This document shows, piece by piece, positions 47,526 through 60,000 of a DNA stretch of 64,000 nucleotides (the stretch's first letter is position 1; each line of letters starts with the position of its first letter). The notes under the pieces are model-generated. The model was not told where the DNA came from. It ran no database searches and worked only from the letters and a program-made list of their open reading frames with translations. The stretch is from Chimonanthus salicifolius (lineage: Eukaryota > Streptophyta > Magnoliopsida > Laurales > Calycanthaceae). The translations under genes and the position numbers were made by a program. The stretch spans positions 13,330,302 through 13,394,301 of the forward strand of contig CM023539.1 of NCBI GenBank assembly GCA_013350335.1. The letters run 5' to 3'.

Positions 47526-48738
47526 TGTATGATCGTTATTTGAATTCATGTGGAGAAGGGATGTATTGTTTTAAATGTGATTTGGGAAATTATAAGCAAC
47601 GTGGATATGGACATGATCGAGACTAATTTTGTAGCAAATTATAGGAGAATTTGTATGCCTCGAAAAACCTGGTCGAGTCCATTTTCCTAATTGAGTGCCA
47701 TTCTGATGCAGACATTTGTGGAGGTAGAGAAATTTTATTTTTGATCTAGGCAGGTAAGTGAGCAATTTGACAGATACGGGCTCCAAGTCGATGTCAAAGC
47801 CCAATTGAGATCAGTTGAGCCCATTTTGGACGTGCACATTGGTCCGAACCACTCCACAACGGGAACAAAGATAAAGCTCAACGAGCTGCTCAAAGGTCCA
47901 AGAAACGCACATGTGCCAAAGTCGGATTCAATTTCAAAAAAAAAAAAACTCAAACCAGTTGTCATTCAAGATTTTGATTGAAGTTCCATCGTTTTGGAGA
48001 CTCAAGAATCCCAAACATAGTTGAATTGGGACACCGTGTAGGAATAGACAACCAGCTACCACGTTGGATAATCTTAGTTTAGGATTAGTTTATTTTTAGA
48101 ATTTTATTTTTGATTCGTAAAGTGAGGGTCACCTCACTTAGGAGTTAGAATTAAGACTCTTTGTTTTGTTTTATAAATAAGATGTAATCTACGTTTTCAA
48201 AGACCAGAATGGAACAATAATATTGAATTTTTATTCAAATATAATTCTCGCGTGTTGAGACCAGATCAAACAAGGCTTGAAAAAAATCTCACTAAGTCAA
48301 GGGTTGGGTGAAGAGTTGAATGAGTTTTTCCTTTAAACCGAGTAAGTCCATTTTTTCTTAAGTTTGTGATTGATGCTTGGCGGTGGCTTCTATTTCACCG
48401 TGATTCTCTCCTCATGTCATGAACATGGGTTATTGTTCAGAGCTCTGAATCTCGGATTCAGAAGTTTGAACTGACGTTAGATGAGTTCTGATGACTTGTT
48501 ATTCAGAAGTCTAAATTGGTGAATTCAGACCTCTGGATATGCGTGAGTGGTGACCAGTGCAAGGAGGAGAAAAATCAGGAGAAAAGATAGGCTGCCAGCA
48601 AGATGAGTAACAAAAAGGGAACGCGTGTATTTAATGATATACACTGCAAGCACTAGAGAGATTCTCTTTCTAGTGAGACATGGCATTGTTGCCGTGTGGA
48701 TATACGTTGGCGAGGTTTCTTGAGCATCATGCCCTTTT
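47526..48738. other. LTR-like debris
   Basis: No gene. 48030-48270 has the look of an LTR R region ('gttttataaataagatgtaa', then 'ggaacaataatattgaattt'), but no partner was found. Confidence 0.35.
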
Positions 48739-48786
48739 TGTGGGGCCCCAACTTTTCTTTTTTGAATAATGAACATAGAGAAAAAG
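48739..48786 (-). repeat. Family-2 LTR, left fragment of the nest
   Basis: TGTGGGGCCCC at 48739 followed by 'cttttttgaataatgaacat' matches the start of the element 2 LTR (25993-26065). It is interrupted at 48786 by the hAT MITE and resumes at 61252. Confidence 0.7.
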
Positions 48787-49005
48787 TAGGGCTGCAACTC
48801 GAGTCGGTCGCATCGGGTTCCTTAAAACCCCACCCGACCCGAGTTGATATTTATGGAACCCGCCCCCACCAGCCACGAACTATCGACCCAAACTTCACAA
48901 CCTGACCCAACCCGAATTCTAACCCGACCCGCATTCTAAACCCATTTTAGCCTAATTTTAGCCAGATCGATCGGGTTAACTTGTAAAATTCTCAACTAGA
49001 CCCGC
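48787..49005. mobile_element. hAT-type MITE, left part
   Basis: Starts TAGGGCTGCAACTCGAGTCGG. Its other half (61185-61251) ends with the complement, CGAGTTGCAGCCCTA. AGAAAAAG flanks the pair (48779-48786 and 61252-61259), the 8-bp duplication expected for hAT. Joined length is about 286 bp, non-coding, rich in 'acccgacccgag' phrases. It is split by element 3. Confidence 0.85.
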
Positions 49006-52000
49006 TGTAAGGGCCCGGAATTTTTAAATTAATAAAAATGTGGATATAAGTTAATTTAATGATGAAAATTGGGAAATTGGTGGGATAAAAGGTAATGGGC
49101 CAAAATTTGGACAAAGGCCCAAGTATGGCCCAATAGACTAATGTTTGGATTTAAATTTATTTAAATGGTTAATGAGGGTTAAATGGGTTAAGAATGGTCA
49201 AATTTGGTCAAATACCCATTTGGGACCCAATGGGTCAAGATGGTTGTGCTCTAAGGTAAATGGGCTAGATGGAAGTGTAATTGGGCCATGGGCCCAATGG
49301 GGATCCATTTAGAGTGAATTCAATGAAATTAAATCACCTAAGTGGTTTAAAAAAATTAAACCAAGATGGTGTGGCCAAGTGGGACCCACCTTCACCTCAT
49401 CAAGTGAGGTGGCGTGTGGGCCAATGATTGGTGGGGCCGGCCACCATGGTTGACTTGGTCAACCATCGGTGGAATAATTGGAATTAGGTTAAATACAAAT
49501 GAATTAACCTAAGGTAATTATCAAATTAATTAAGTAATTAATTTATTAAATTGGTGGTCAAATGGGGTTAAAATTGGTCAAATGGAGACGAAGCTACCCC
49601 ACCTCAAAATTTACACACGTTGGGCTTGGTGATGGTTTAGATGACCACCACCATAAAGCAAAGAAAAGATCTTAAAAATATCTCATAAGGTTGGTGAAAC
49701 CAATTAATGTAAAGTAAAAGTCTTTAAGTCACCAAATGAGATAAGTTTTGTTGGTCCTCCCATTCTCATTTTCTTTTCACAAACTCCACCTCTTCCACTC
49801 TCCCATGGTCATCCCCTACATCCAAGTGAAGGAGAGAAAAAGAGCTAAGGAAAAGAGAAGAGAAGGAGAGAAGAAAGGAGTAGAAATTGGAGGGAAATCA
49901 CTCTAAGGTGAGGGCTAACATCTTTCCTCTCATGATTTTTCCCTCTCCCTCTCTCACACAAATCCTACCTTGGCCGATCCTAAGGTTGGGGTTTGCCACC
50001 ATGGATCAAGAATCTTGACCTACCAAAGATCAAGAGGAAGGAGAGAGGAGGCTAAGGAGACCGACGGGAGAGGCGGAAATCGGAGGAGACGTCGGATTGT
50101 GAGTATTTCTTAAACAAGAAATTTTGGATGTTTAGGGTCTAAGAATTGGAATTTATTTTTGTAGAATTTAATGGTGGTTATATAAACGTGTGTCATGGAT
50201 GTTAAATCCCTCAAATGTGAGGGTGGAAGATGGAGGAAACCCTAAGTGGGAAAAATTAGGGTTAGGTTAAGAAAATAAATAAATGGGTTATGTGAATTAT
50301 GTAAATTATGAGATTAAGCATAGAATGGGATGATTGGAAGAAAAAAATTATTGGCCATAGGGTTCGGCCATGTAACATGGCCGAACCCCATGGTGGGTGA
50401 TTAGCCATTTGATGTAAAATGGTTAGGGTTAATGAATGGAAGATAATGAAGGTGGCTAATGGATTTTTGGGTTGTAAATGAATGAATGTGGATGAGTATT
50501 AAAATGGTTTTATGATGAAAAATGCAATGGGATTTTATGGCATTAAGAAGGCATAAAAGAGAAGGAATTGTGAACCATGGGTTCGGCCATGGTGCATGGC
50601 CGAACCCTAGGTTGTTATGTGTGAAATTGCTAGGGTTTTAGGGTTTAAAAAGCCATGGAAAATGGGAAGATGGGTGGATTTAATATTTTGGGTGAATATA
50701 GGTATTATGGAGCAATGAATGATGAATCATGAACCATGGGTTCGGCCATGGTATATGGCCGAACCCTATGGTGATGAAATGATGATTAAATGGTGGGTTT
50801 AAAGGATAATGTGTTGATGAATTTTGGGTTTCAAATGAACAAAAGTAATGATCCAAATGGGGCTAAGAATATGGTTTAGTTGCATGATGTAAACCCCTCA
50901 AAGAGGGATTATTGGTAGATCTAAAATGTAATAATGGACCCATGGCCCAATTGGGGAAAGGACACCATGGGTTCGGCCATGGTGTATGGCCGAACCCATG
51001 GCCCAATTGGGATCCATTTGGTGGGTTAAATTGGATGATGAATGGTGATTTAAATGCATGATGTGAACCTCTCATGGGAAGACTTGTGATAGATCTAAAA
51101 TGTGCCAAAAGATTCAAGGAAAATGGGGAACAAGACATCATGGGTTCGGCCATGGTGTGTGGCCGAACCCATGACCCATTTTGTAGGTCATTGTATGAGC
51201 TAAGGTTGGGTCCATATTTGTGTTTAGATGATGGAGAATCTTATTAAATGAGATGGCTGATTGTGTTTCATGTTGAGTCATGGTTAGTGAATCCTTAATG
51301 GATCTAAGTTATGGATGAATTTTAGACTTAAAATATACATGAATAGAGGAGATATTAAACCATGGAAGTTTAGTGGCATAACCGTAATTATGAGTCACAA
51401 TGAAGAACCATGGCTGAACCCCATGTATGTTGGACATGAACTTGGGTGCATTAAGATGACCTTATGAATGATTAAATTAAGCTTGGGGTTGATGCATTTT
51501 AGTTTCATAAATTAGAATGTTTAAAGGGCTAAAATTTGGAATTATCATGTGTTTAAATCAATGGAAATGAGGCTAAGTTAAGGGCTGATTTTTAATGATC
51601 TTGTAACGTGGTTAGGGATCATTAATGGACCTAGGTTGTGGATCAATTTTTGGACTTAATCATGCATGGATAAATGGGTGATTAACTATGGAAAATGAGG
51701 TAGTGGCAAAACCGTAATTAAATGCCAAATTCAAGAATTCCATGGAGATTGATTATGGAATGAGGGACTCTAATGTAATAACCTTATAAGTGGTTGATCA
51801 AGCCTAGGGTGGCCAAATTTTAAGACTTATGGGAGTAAAAGGTTTAATAGATGACATGGGACTGGACCCACAAAACCTAAATAGTGACCGGTTTTTCATA
51901 TGGGCTTAGAAATGGTTAAAACATGGACTAATGATAAATGTGTAATAAGGTACTGGACATCGCAGGCAGTGCGCGATCGGCGACAGGGTTTATCAAACGG

Positions 52001-53175
52001 AAAGCGTAAAAGGACGCGAGTAGGTATTCGGTAGGATTCCTACATTTTTGTAAGCCATGGATTGGGTGATGTTTTCTTTAATTTATTTTGAAAAGCATGT
52101 GGTTGCCTTTAAGATGAGTTTTGGATTATGTATCTTGTGATGTTTTCCTTTAAATTATTTTGGAAATCATGTGAATGTCTTAAGATGGGTTTTGGATTAC
52201 ATATTATGGGATGTTTTTCCTTTTGATTTATTTGATAATCAAGTAATTGTTTTAAGATGGGTTTTTGTGTTACTATTGAACTACATATATTACATGGCAC
52301 ATGGCATCTACATCTCATGCATGGCATGGGAGGGATATGACAGGGGAAGGATGAAATAAAACCGGAGTCCATGCTTCGTCGGGGCGACCGATAAACGCAT
52401 GGGGATGTTCATTATGTATTATTATACCTTGATGAGGCTTTTCCAGCAAGAGGATCATGGCACGATGATGGTATGGATTTTATTTGGAACACTGTGTATG
52501 GTTGAAAAAGGGGCATTATACGATGAGGATGAGATGGATGGGTGGGGTTCATGACATAGAACACCTATTGCATAACATTGCCCAAAGTGCATGGTTTTGC
52601 TATAATATTATCTGCATGCTGTTATTACTAATCCATGTGCTAGCCCTACTCGGAGTCCTACTGGGCGCGTGGTCTAACGCCCTACTTCTACCCTAGCTGA
52701 CGATGCAGGAGATGGCGGAACGAAAGGAAAGGACGGGAGTCAAGCTTAGGAGCTTGGGAAGGCGGACTAATTATTTTGTTTAAGTTTATTTTGGGAAAAT
52801 GTGTATTTGTAAAATTTAGCTTGTCAGAAATGTAATAACTTAGATGTCTTGTTATGTTTTATAAATTATTTTGGACAGTACAGTATGAGGGCATTTTAGT
52901 AATTTAATGGATATCTCTTCCCTGCTATCTGAAAATTGGTAGAATAGTGTCTATTATCATCTGCATTGATTTTTATGTGTTGCGAGCTTTCTTTCTACGC
53001 GTGAACCGTACTCGTGGATTTATGTTCCATGCACGCGTAGGGTTGGCCAGTTAAGGGCATGGCTTTAGAAGCTCGGAACTTAACTCGCGTCGTGACGTCC
53101 GCGCCCTTTGTCACTTTTCTTTTTTTAAAAAAAAAATAGACTCTGATATTTCGGTGAAAAGGGGCGGGCATTACA
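49006..53175 (+). repeat. 5' LTR of element 3 (4,170 bp)
   Basis: Starts TGTAAGGGCCCGG, ends GGGCATTACA. Landmarks: U3 palindrome 49393-49411; inverted 'atggttgac' pair near 49457-49477; purine-rich stretch near 49840-49900; five long hairpins at 50360-50388, 50579-50607, 50738-50766, 50965-51001 and 51138-51174; conserved block 52656-52705. Frames in it (for example 50863-51153 minus) recur identically in the other LTR and are not genes. Confidence 0.93.
50360..51174. repeat. Five dispersed long hairpins in element 3 LTR
   Basis: Each has arm GGGTTCGGCCAT and complement ATGGCCGAACCC around a 3-7 nt loop, at 50360-50388, 50579-50607, 50738-50766, 50965-51001 (16-bp perfect stem, loop GGTGT) and 51138-51174 (15-bp stem). 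Intervening sequence is unrelated between copies. All five recur in the right LTR between 58371 and about 59186. A decayed half-copy lies near 51408. Function unknown. Confidence 0.9.
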
Positions 53176-53177
53176 GT

Positions 53178-53189
53178 TTGTATCAGAGC
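53178..53189 (+). other. Primer-binding site, initiator tRNA-Met type (element 3)
   Basis: TTGTATCAGAGC, one mismatch from TGGTATCAGAGC, two bases after the LTR end at 53175. Confidence 0.88.
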
Positions 53190-53268
53190 GAATTCGGAAG
53201 AATGAATCTCTCGAAGTAAGATTAAGACGGTTGCATGTCTCACTGGCAGCTAAGAATCTCAACCGACC

Positions 53269-53282
53269 GACTCTTCGGAGTC
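53269..53282 (+). promoter_or_regulatory. Leader hairpin with cUUCGg tetraloop (element 3)
   Basis: GACTC-TTCG-GAGTC, 80 nt after the primer site, identical to the hairpin of element 1 at the same spacing, inside a conserved leader ('gtctcactg', 'taagaatc', 'gaccgactcttcggagtctg', 'ctgcacggggg', 'ttaat'). Confidence 0.5.
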
Positions 53283-53636
53283 TGCTGCACGGGGGCCGGG
53301 TTAATTTACTTCGATTGACTCAAACTAAAGTGTTTAGTCTGAGAACAACAGTTGACGGAAAGTAATGATAACAAGGGAAGAAAGATTCATTCTAGGAGAG
53401 ATTTATTGAAACATAGCAAGATAGGGTTTACTTCCCCAGAAATGGGAAAACATCTAGGTTTTTTTTTCCCCCAAATTGATGAAACAGTACTAGATTTATC
53501 GGACATAGTAAAGTAGGATGTACTTCCCCGGTATCCCCAATTTGAACAATAGACAATAGGAATTAAGAGATTCCCCCCAGAAACAAAGGAAAAACAAGTG
53601 TACTTATTTGGCAACTTTTCCTAAACAAAATATATT

Positions 53637-54005
53637 GTGATATACATAAGAGATTCCCCAAAACCTAGATTGGTTTTATTGGTAATTGTTGTGGATGATT
53701 TTTGTGTTCAATTTATATTCTATGATACCGATATGTCAAGTGACAAGGAGTATACGAAATTATTGGATAAGAGAACCCCTAGCTGTCCCATAGATTTGGT
53801 GTCTGCTTCTAGTATAGCAGTTAGCCTGGACTTTCAGGAGGGACCTCCCGAGGAAGATGAAGAGGATTTTGCATCTCTTCCTAAGGAGAATATGGAAGAC
53901 TTTCCAATGGTAAGAGTGTCGGAAGGGGGAAATGGAACCCGATTATATGCGCGAGTTGTACAACCAGGTTGGGCACAACTGCACATACTACCCCTACCCT
54001 CTTGA
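53637..54005 (+). CDS. Unknown 122-codon open frame in element 3
   Basis: Opens at 53637 and ends TGA at 54003-54005, in the place where gag should begin. It has an acidic middle (PPEEDEEDFASLPKE) and no knuckle or gag core motif. It is not a shadow of another frame. It could be a chance frame, a decayed gag N-terminus or captured host sequence; no match is recognised. Confidence 0.25.
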   Translation: MIYIRDSPKPRLVLLVIVVDDFCVQFIFYDTDMSSDKEYTKLLDKRTPSCPIDLVSASSIAVSLDFQEGPPEEDEEDFASLPKENMEDFPMVRVSEGGNGTRLYARVVQPGWAQLHILPLPS

Positions 54006-55639
54006 AGGGGTATATGTTGCATATGCTTATGAGTGAGGTAAAGGTGATATATGGGTATACTTGGGGGATGGTGTAATGGCTTTTAGAAATGGCTTTTATA
54101 ATGGGGGATGATGTAAACACTTTGTGAAAGGGTGTAAGAGGTTCTTATGTGAACAAAGTGCCATTTGAGACATGTTGGATAAACGGTGTACTTGAAAGAG
54201 ACCGGGATGCATGGATTAACTTGCCACATGAAACTTGTGAGAGGATGGCATTATGAGGAGAATGAGAAGGGTCTAGCTTGCAAAGACTAATATGTTATAT
54301 GAAAAATCTTGTATGTATAATGAAATTGCATTCTTCCAATGTGTAGTACAGATTATGAACAAGTGATGGACCATGAAATTATGAAAATATTTTATTTAGT
54401 GATAGCATGAGGATTCCCTATGATGTTACTAAGTTGTGAATTATTAATCGTTGCAATGAGTTTATATAATGTTACTTTGATAATGGGTGGTATGCAATGA
54501 ATGGTTATTGAGGAACAAGGATGTGTTATAGACTATGTGTATGGTGATGAGTTGATAAAGTGCCGGGAGTTGTGAATATGGAGTATGCATGAAGGGGCCG
54601 TGATATGCCAGTGCGTTTGGTTGGGAATCTAGGTGGGGCTGATGAATAATTCCAAAGTTTAGGGATTTATGGATGGTCATGGATGGTCTTCGAATGTATT
54701 GGGATGATTTGCTTGGGATGAGTAGGATTATTATTTTAAAATCTCTCGGTGTGTGTTGTAAATGGGGTAGGGTAACCTAATCATAATTATGTTGAATCAC
54801 TAGATCTTCTTAAAGTGTTATTTCTTATGTTACCTCAAGTTGTTGTTTGATGTGAATGGAGGTGAAAGATCTGGCTACACATGAGTTGTGTTATTCGAAG
54901 ATGGTATGTGATTTCAATTTTACGTGGCCTGCTAATGAAGGAATATGAACCGTATGATGTGGTAACCATTGATAACGTAGGCATGTAGGGTGGAATTTGG
55001 TGGTTGGTGGAATTGGTAATACTTGTGAATATTTTTTTTTAGTGATGAATGGGCACTATTTGACATAGTCTAAGTAAGCTTAGATATATCATTGTTTTTT
55101 TATGGAATCTATGAAAATATGTGGAATAATCTAGAAGGGTAGGAAGTTAGTATTTATGTGATTGGATTGATGTCGGGTATTGGTGTTGGAGGAGTTGTGA
55201 ACAAAAAGGGTTAGTCCCATGGTGACTTATATGCAAATAAAAGGTATGATTGCTGTTGAGAGATGGACTTAAGGGAAAGGTTAAGAGTCTAGTGAAACTT
55301 GAATGGGAAGCTATGGGCGACTGCCGAGTGAGACTGATCACCTGACTCTGTAGTTGGCCGATGGAGTTCCATGAGGGTGAAGCTACAAACCTAGTTAAAA
55401 TGGAATCAACAATGGACTTGAGCATAGGCTCGTATTGGCAGACTAACTCACACAGAGAGTAGGCGAAAGAACGTATTGAAGGAGTACGTATGGGAAATAT
55501 CTTGGTAACAAATAAAGTGAAATAGAATACATTAATCTACATAAAATCGCAAATGGGTTCATAAGGAAAAGAGATAATATGAGACAGAGTAATTTCTGTA
55601 AGAATGGAACTCATAGGTCGATATGAGTGATATTGATGT
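54006..55639. other. Element 3 interior, non-coding
   Basis: About 1.6 kb where gag, protease and RT would be expected. No domain motif is readable on either strand. The sequence is rich in 'gtgatg' and 'ggaat' phrases of no evident origin. Confidence 0.55.
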
Positions 55640-56970
55640 AATTAAGAGATATTTAGCACAATTGAACGGGAACGGCGAATAAACCCAGAAATTGAGGAGA
55701 TATGAATCAAGATATTTGCAGGCGAGGTAGTACCGGAATAAGAATTACGACCGGAATAGGGTCTTTTATTCCGAGGTAGGACATACGTACCTGAGAGCTG
55801 CAGAAGGGAGTTATTGGTTGAGGCACACCAAGCCAAGCTCTCTACCCATCCGGACAACGCCAAGATATACCATGATCTTAAGAGGCACTATGGGTGGCAT
55901 GGACTCAAGAGAGATGTGGTTGAGTTTGTGCTCGTTGCAGTAACTTGTCGGCAGGTTAAGGCGGAACATCGGAAACCACCGGGTTTACTCAAACCCTTAC
56001 CAATGCCGGAGTGGAGATGGAAACATGTAGCCATGGATTTTGTGACAGGGCTACTAAGGTCATCAAGGCGTAACGATGCAATATGAGCCGACGGTACATC
56101 CGAAATGTTATCAGACTACCTGGTGTACTTCGAACTATTGTGTCCGACAGAGTATGGTAGAGCGTGCAGTCGGCTATGGGGACCGACGTGTTGATCAGCA
56201 CAGTATTCCACCCACACACTGATGGACAATCGGAGAGAACAATACAGATATTGGAGGATATGCTGAGAGCAGGTATGCTGGATTTCAAGGGTGGATGGGA
56301 GAATCGCCTGCCACTGGTGGAGTTCTCCTACAATAACAGTACCTCCAGATGGCTCCATTTGAGGCTTTATATGGTGGGCCGTGTAGATCTCCAGTGCGTT
56401 GGATAGAGGTCGGTGAGCCTGCGCTGATTGGACCGAAGTTGGTTGCGGAGACTACGGCGTAGATTAAATTTATACGGCAACCTTTACTCACTGCGCAAAG
56501 CCGTTATAAGAATTACGCCGACAAGAGGAGAAGTTTCCCCGAGTTTGAAGTGGGAGACTTGGTACTTTTGAAAGTTTTACCACAGAAGGGACACATGAGA
56601 TTCGGAAAGAAGGGAAAACTGTCACCTGGATTTTGGGGCCGTTTCCAGTCCTAAAGAGGGTGGGGGAGGTGGCCTATTAGTTAGCACTTCCTCCACAGTT
56701 ATCATCTTTACATGACGTATTCCATGTGTCCGTGTTGAGGAAGATACAACCCTGACCCTTCACATGTCTTGAGTGTACAAGACGTCGATAACAAAGCGAC
56801 GTGATGTGTGTGGAGGTGCCGATCAGAGTAATCGGGAGCGAACAAAGGGTACTGCAGAACCGCGTTGTTCAGTTTGTCAAGGTGGTATGGGAACGACATT
56901 TCAATGAAGAGACCTCCTAGGAACTTGAGTCGGTGATGAGAGCCTCTCATCCAGAACTCTTTGTGTGAGA
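55640..56970 (+). pseudogene. Element 3 integrase remnant
   Basis: Recognisable in broken frames: 'RGRTYVPESCRRELLVEAHQ' followed by 'HPDNAKIYHDLKRHYGWHG' (N-terminal zinc region), 'VKAEHRKPPGLLKPLPMPEW', 'MDFVTGLLRSSRRNDAI', 'FHPHTDGQSERTIQILEDML', 'LPLVEFSYNN', 'HDVFHVS', and a chromodomain-like end 'FVKVVWERHFNEET...ELES' closing 'HPELFV'. Close to elements 1 and 2 in wording. Stops near 56084, 56405, 56462 and 56920 and several shifts show it was non-functional. Confidence 0.85.
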
Positions 56971-57004
56971 TGTTTTGAACCTCTACTTCGCTCTAATTTT
57001 CGGG

Positions 57005-57030
57005 ACGAAAATTTTAAAAAAGGATTGTAT
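57005..57030 (+). other. Polypurine tract region of element 3
   Basis: 'cgaaaattttaaaaaaggat' directly before the right LTR at 57031. The equivalent 'caaaagaggataatat' precedes the 3' LTR of element 1 on the minus strand. Confidence 0.6.
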
Positions 57031-60000
57031 TGTAAGGGCCCGGAATTTTTAAATTAATAAAAATGTGGATATAAGTTAATTTAATGATGAAAATTGGGAA
57101 ATTGGTGGGATAAAAGGTAATGGGCCAAAATTTGGACAAAGGCCCAAGTATGACCCAATAGACTAATGTTTGGATTTAAATTTATTTAAATGGTAAATGA
57201 GGGTTAAATGGGTTAAGAATGGTCAAATTGGGTCAAATACCCATTTGGGACCCAATGGGTCAAGATGGTTGTGCTCTAAGGTAAATGGGCTAGATGGAAG
57301 TGTAATTGGGCCATGGGCCCAATGGGGATCCATTTAGAGTGAATTCAATGAAATTAAATCACCTAAGTGGTTTAAAAAAAATTAAACCAAGATGGTGTGG
57401 CCAAGTGGGACCCACCTTCACCTCATCAAGTGAGGTGGCGTGTGGGCCAATGATTGGTGGGGCCGGCCACCATGGTTGACTTGATCAACCATCGGTGGAA
57501 TAATGGGAATTAGGTTAACCTAAGGTAATTATCAAATTAATTAAGTAATTAATTTATTAAATTGGTGGCCAAATGGGGTTAAAATTGGTCAAATGGAGAC
57601 CAAGATATCCCACCTCAAAATTTACACACGTTGGGCTTGGTGGTGGTTTAGATGACCACCACGATAAAGCAAAGAAAAGATCTTAAAAATATCTCAAAAG
57701 GTTGGTGAAACCAATTAATGTAAAGTAAAAGTCTTTAAGTCACCAAATGAGATAAGTTTTGTTGGTCCTCCCATTCTCATTTTCTTTTCACAAACTCCAC
57801 CTCTTCCACTCTCCCATGGTCATCCCCTACATCCAAGTGAAGGAGAGAAAAAGAGCTAAGGAAAAGAGAAGAGAAGGAGAGAAGAAAGGAGTAGAAATTG
57901 GAGGGAAATCACTCTAAGGTGAGGGCTAACATCTTTCCTCTCATGATTTTTCCCTCTCCCTCTCTCACACAAACCCTACCTTGGCCGATCCTAATGTTGG
58001 GATTTGCCACCATGAATCAAGAATCTTGACCTACCAAAGATCAAGAGGAAGGAGAGAGGAGGCTAAGGAGACCGACGGGAGAGGCGGAAATCGGAGGAGA
58101 CGTCGGATTGTGAGTATTTCTTAAACAAGAAATTTTGGATGTTTAGGGTCTAAGAATTGGAATTTATTTTTGTAGAATTTAATGGTGGTTATATAAACGT
58201 GTGTCATGGATGTTAAATCCCTCAAATGTGAGGGTGGAAGATGGAGGAAACCCTAAGTGGGAAAAATTAGGGTTAGGTTAAGAAAATAAATAAATGGGTT
58301 ATGTGAATTATGTAAATTATGAGATTAAGCATAGAATGGGATGATTGGAAGAAAAAAATTATTGGCCATAGGGTTCGGCCATGTAGCATGGCCGAACCCC
58401 ATGGTGGGTGATTAGCTATTTGATGTAAAATGGTTAGGGTTAATGAATGGAAGATAATGAAGGTGGCTAATGGATTTTTGAGTTGTAAATGAATGAATGT
58501 GGATGAGTATTAAAATGGTTTTATGATGAAAAATGCAATGGGATTTTATGGCATTAAGAAGGCATAAAAGAGAAGGAATTGTGAACCATGGGTTCGGCCA
58601 TGGTGCATGGCCGAACCCTAGGTTGTTATGTGTGAAATTAGCTAGGGTTTTAGGGTTTAAAAAGCCATGGAAAATGGGAAGATGGGTGGATTTAATATTT
58701 TGGGTGAATATAGGTATTATGGAGCAATGAATGATGAATCATGAACCATGGGTTCGGCCATGGTATATGGCCGAATCCTATGGTGATGAAATGATGATTA
58801 AATGGTGGGTTTAAAAGATAATGTGTTGATGAATTTTGGGTTTCAAATGAACAAAAGTAATGATCCAAATGGGGCTAAGAATATGGTTTAGTTGCATGAT
58901 GTAAACCCCTCAAAGAGGGATTATTGGTAGATCTAAAATGTAATAATGGACCCATGGCCCAATTGGGGAAAGGACACCATGGGTTCGGCCATGGTGTATG
59001 GCCGAACCCATGGCCCAATTGGGATCCATTTGGTGGGTTAAATTGGATGATGAATGGTGATTTAAATGCATGATGTGAACCTCTCATGGGAAGACTTGTG
59101 ATAGATCTAAAATGTGCCAAAAGATTCAAGGAAAATGGGGAACAAGACATCATGGGTTCGGCCATGGTGTGTGGCCGAACCCATGACCCATTTTGTAGGT
59201 CATTGTATGAGCTAAGGTTGGGTCCATGTTTGTGTTTAGATGATGGAGAATCTTATTAAATGAGATGGCTGATTGTGTTTCATGTTGAGTCATGGTTAGT
59301 GAATCCTTAATGGATCTAAGTTATGGATGAATTTTAGACTTAAAATATACATGAATAGAGGAGATATTAAACCATGGAAGTTTAGTGGCATAACCGTAAT
59401 TATAGGCCACAATGAAGAACCATGGCTGAACCCCATGTATGTTGGACATGAACTTGGGTGCATTAAGATGACCTTATGAATGATTAAATTAAGCTTGGGG
59501 TTGATGCATTTTAGTTTCATAAATTAGAATGCTTAAAGGGCTAAAATTTGGAATTATCATGTGTTAAATCAATGGAAATGAGGCTAAGTTAAGGGCTGAT
59601 TTTTAATGATCTTGTAACGTGGTTAGGGATCATTAATGGACCTAGGTTGTGGATCAATTTTTGGACTTAATCATGCATGGATAAATGGGTGATTAACCAT
59701 GGAAAATGAGGTAGTGGCAAAACCGTAATTAAATGCCAAATTCAAGAATTCCATGGAGATTGATTATGGAATGAGGGGCTCTAATGTAATAACCTTATAC
59801 GTGGTTGATCAAGCCTAGGGTGGCCAAATTTTAAGACTTATGGGAGTAAAAGGTTTAATAGATGACATGGGACCGGACCCACAAAACCTAAATAGTGACC
59901 GGTTTTTCATATGGGCTTAGAAATGGTTAAAACATGGACTAATAATAAATGTGTAATAAGGTACTAGACATCGCAGGCGGTGCGCGATCGGCAACAGGGT

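Noticed and set aside
50863..51153. 96-codon minus-strand frame, repeated identically at 58875-59165
   Set aside because: It is the same LTR sequence twice. The frame spans hairpins and has no domain; identity reflects the young LTR pair, not a gene family.
50360..51174. CRISPR-like pattern (short repeats with spacers)
   Set aside because: Spacing is uneven, repeats are self-complementary hairpins in a plant LTR, and the array is duplicated with the LTR. No cas genes exist in the window.
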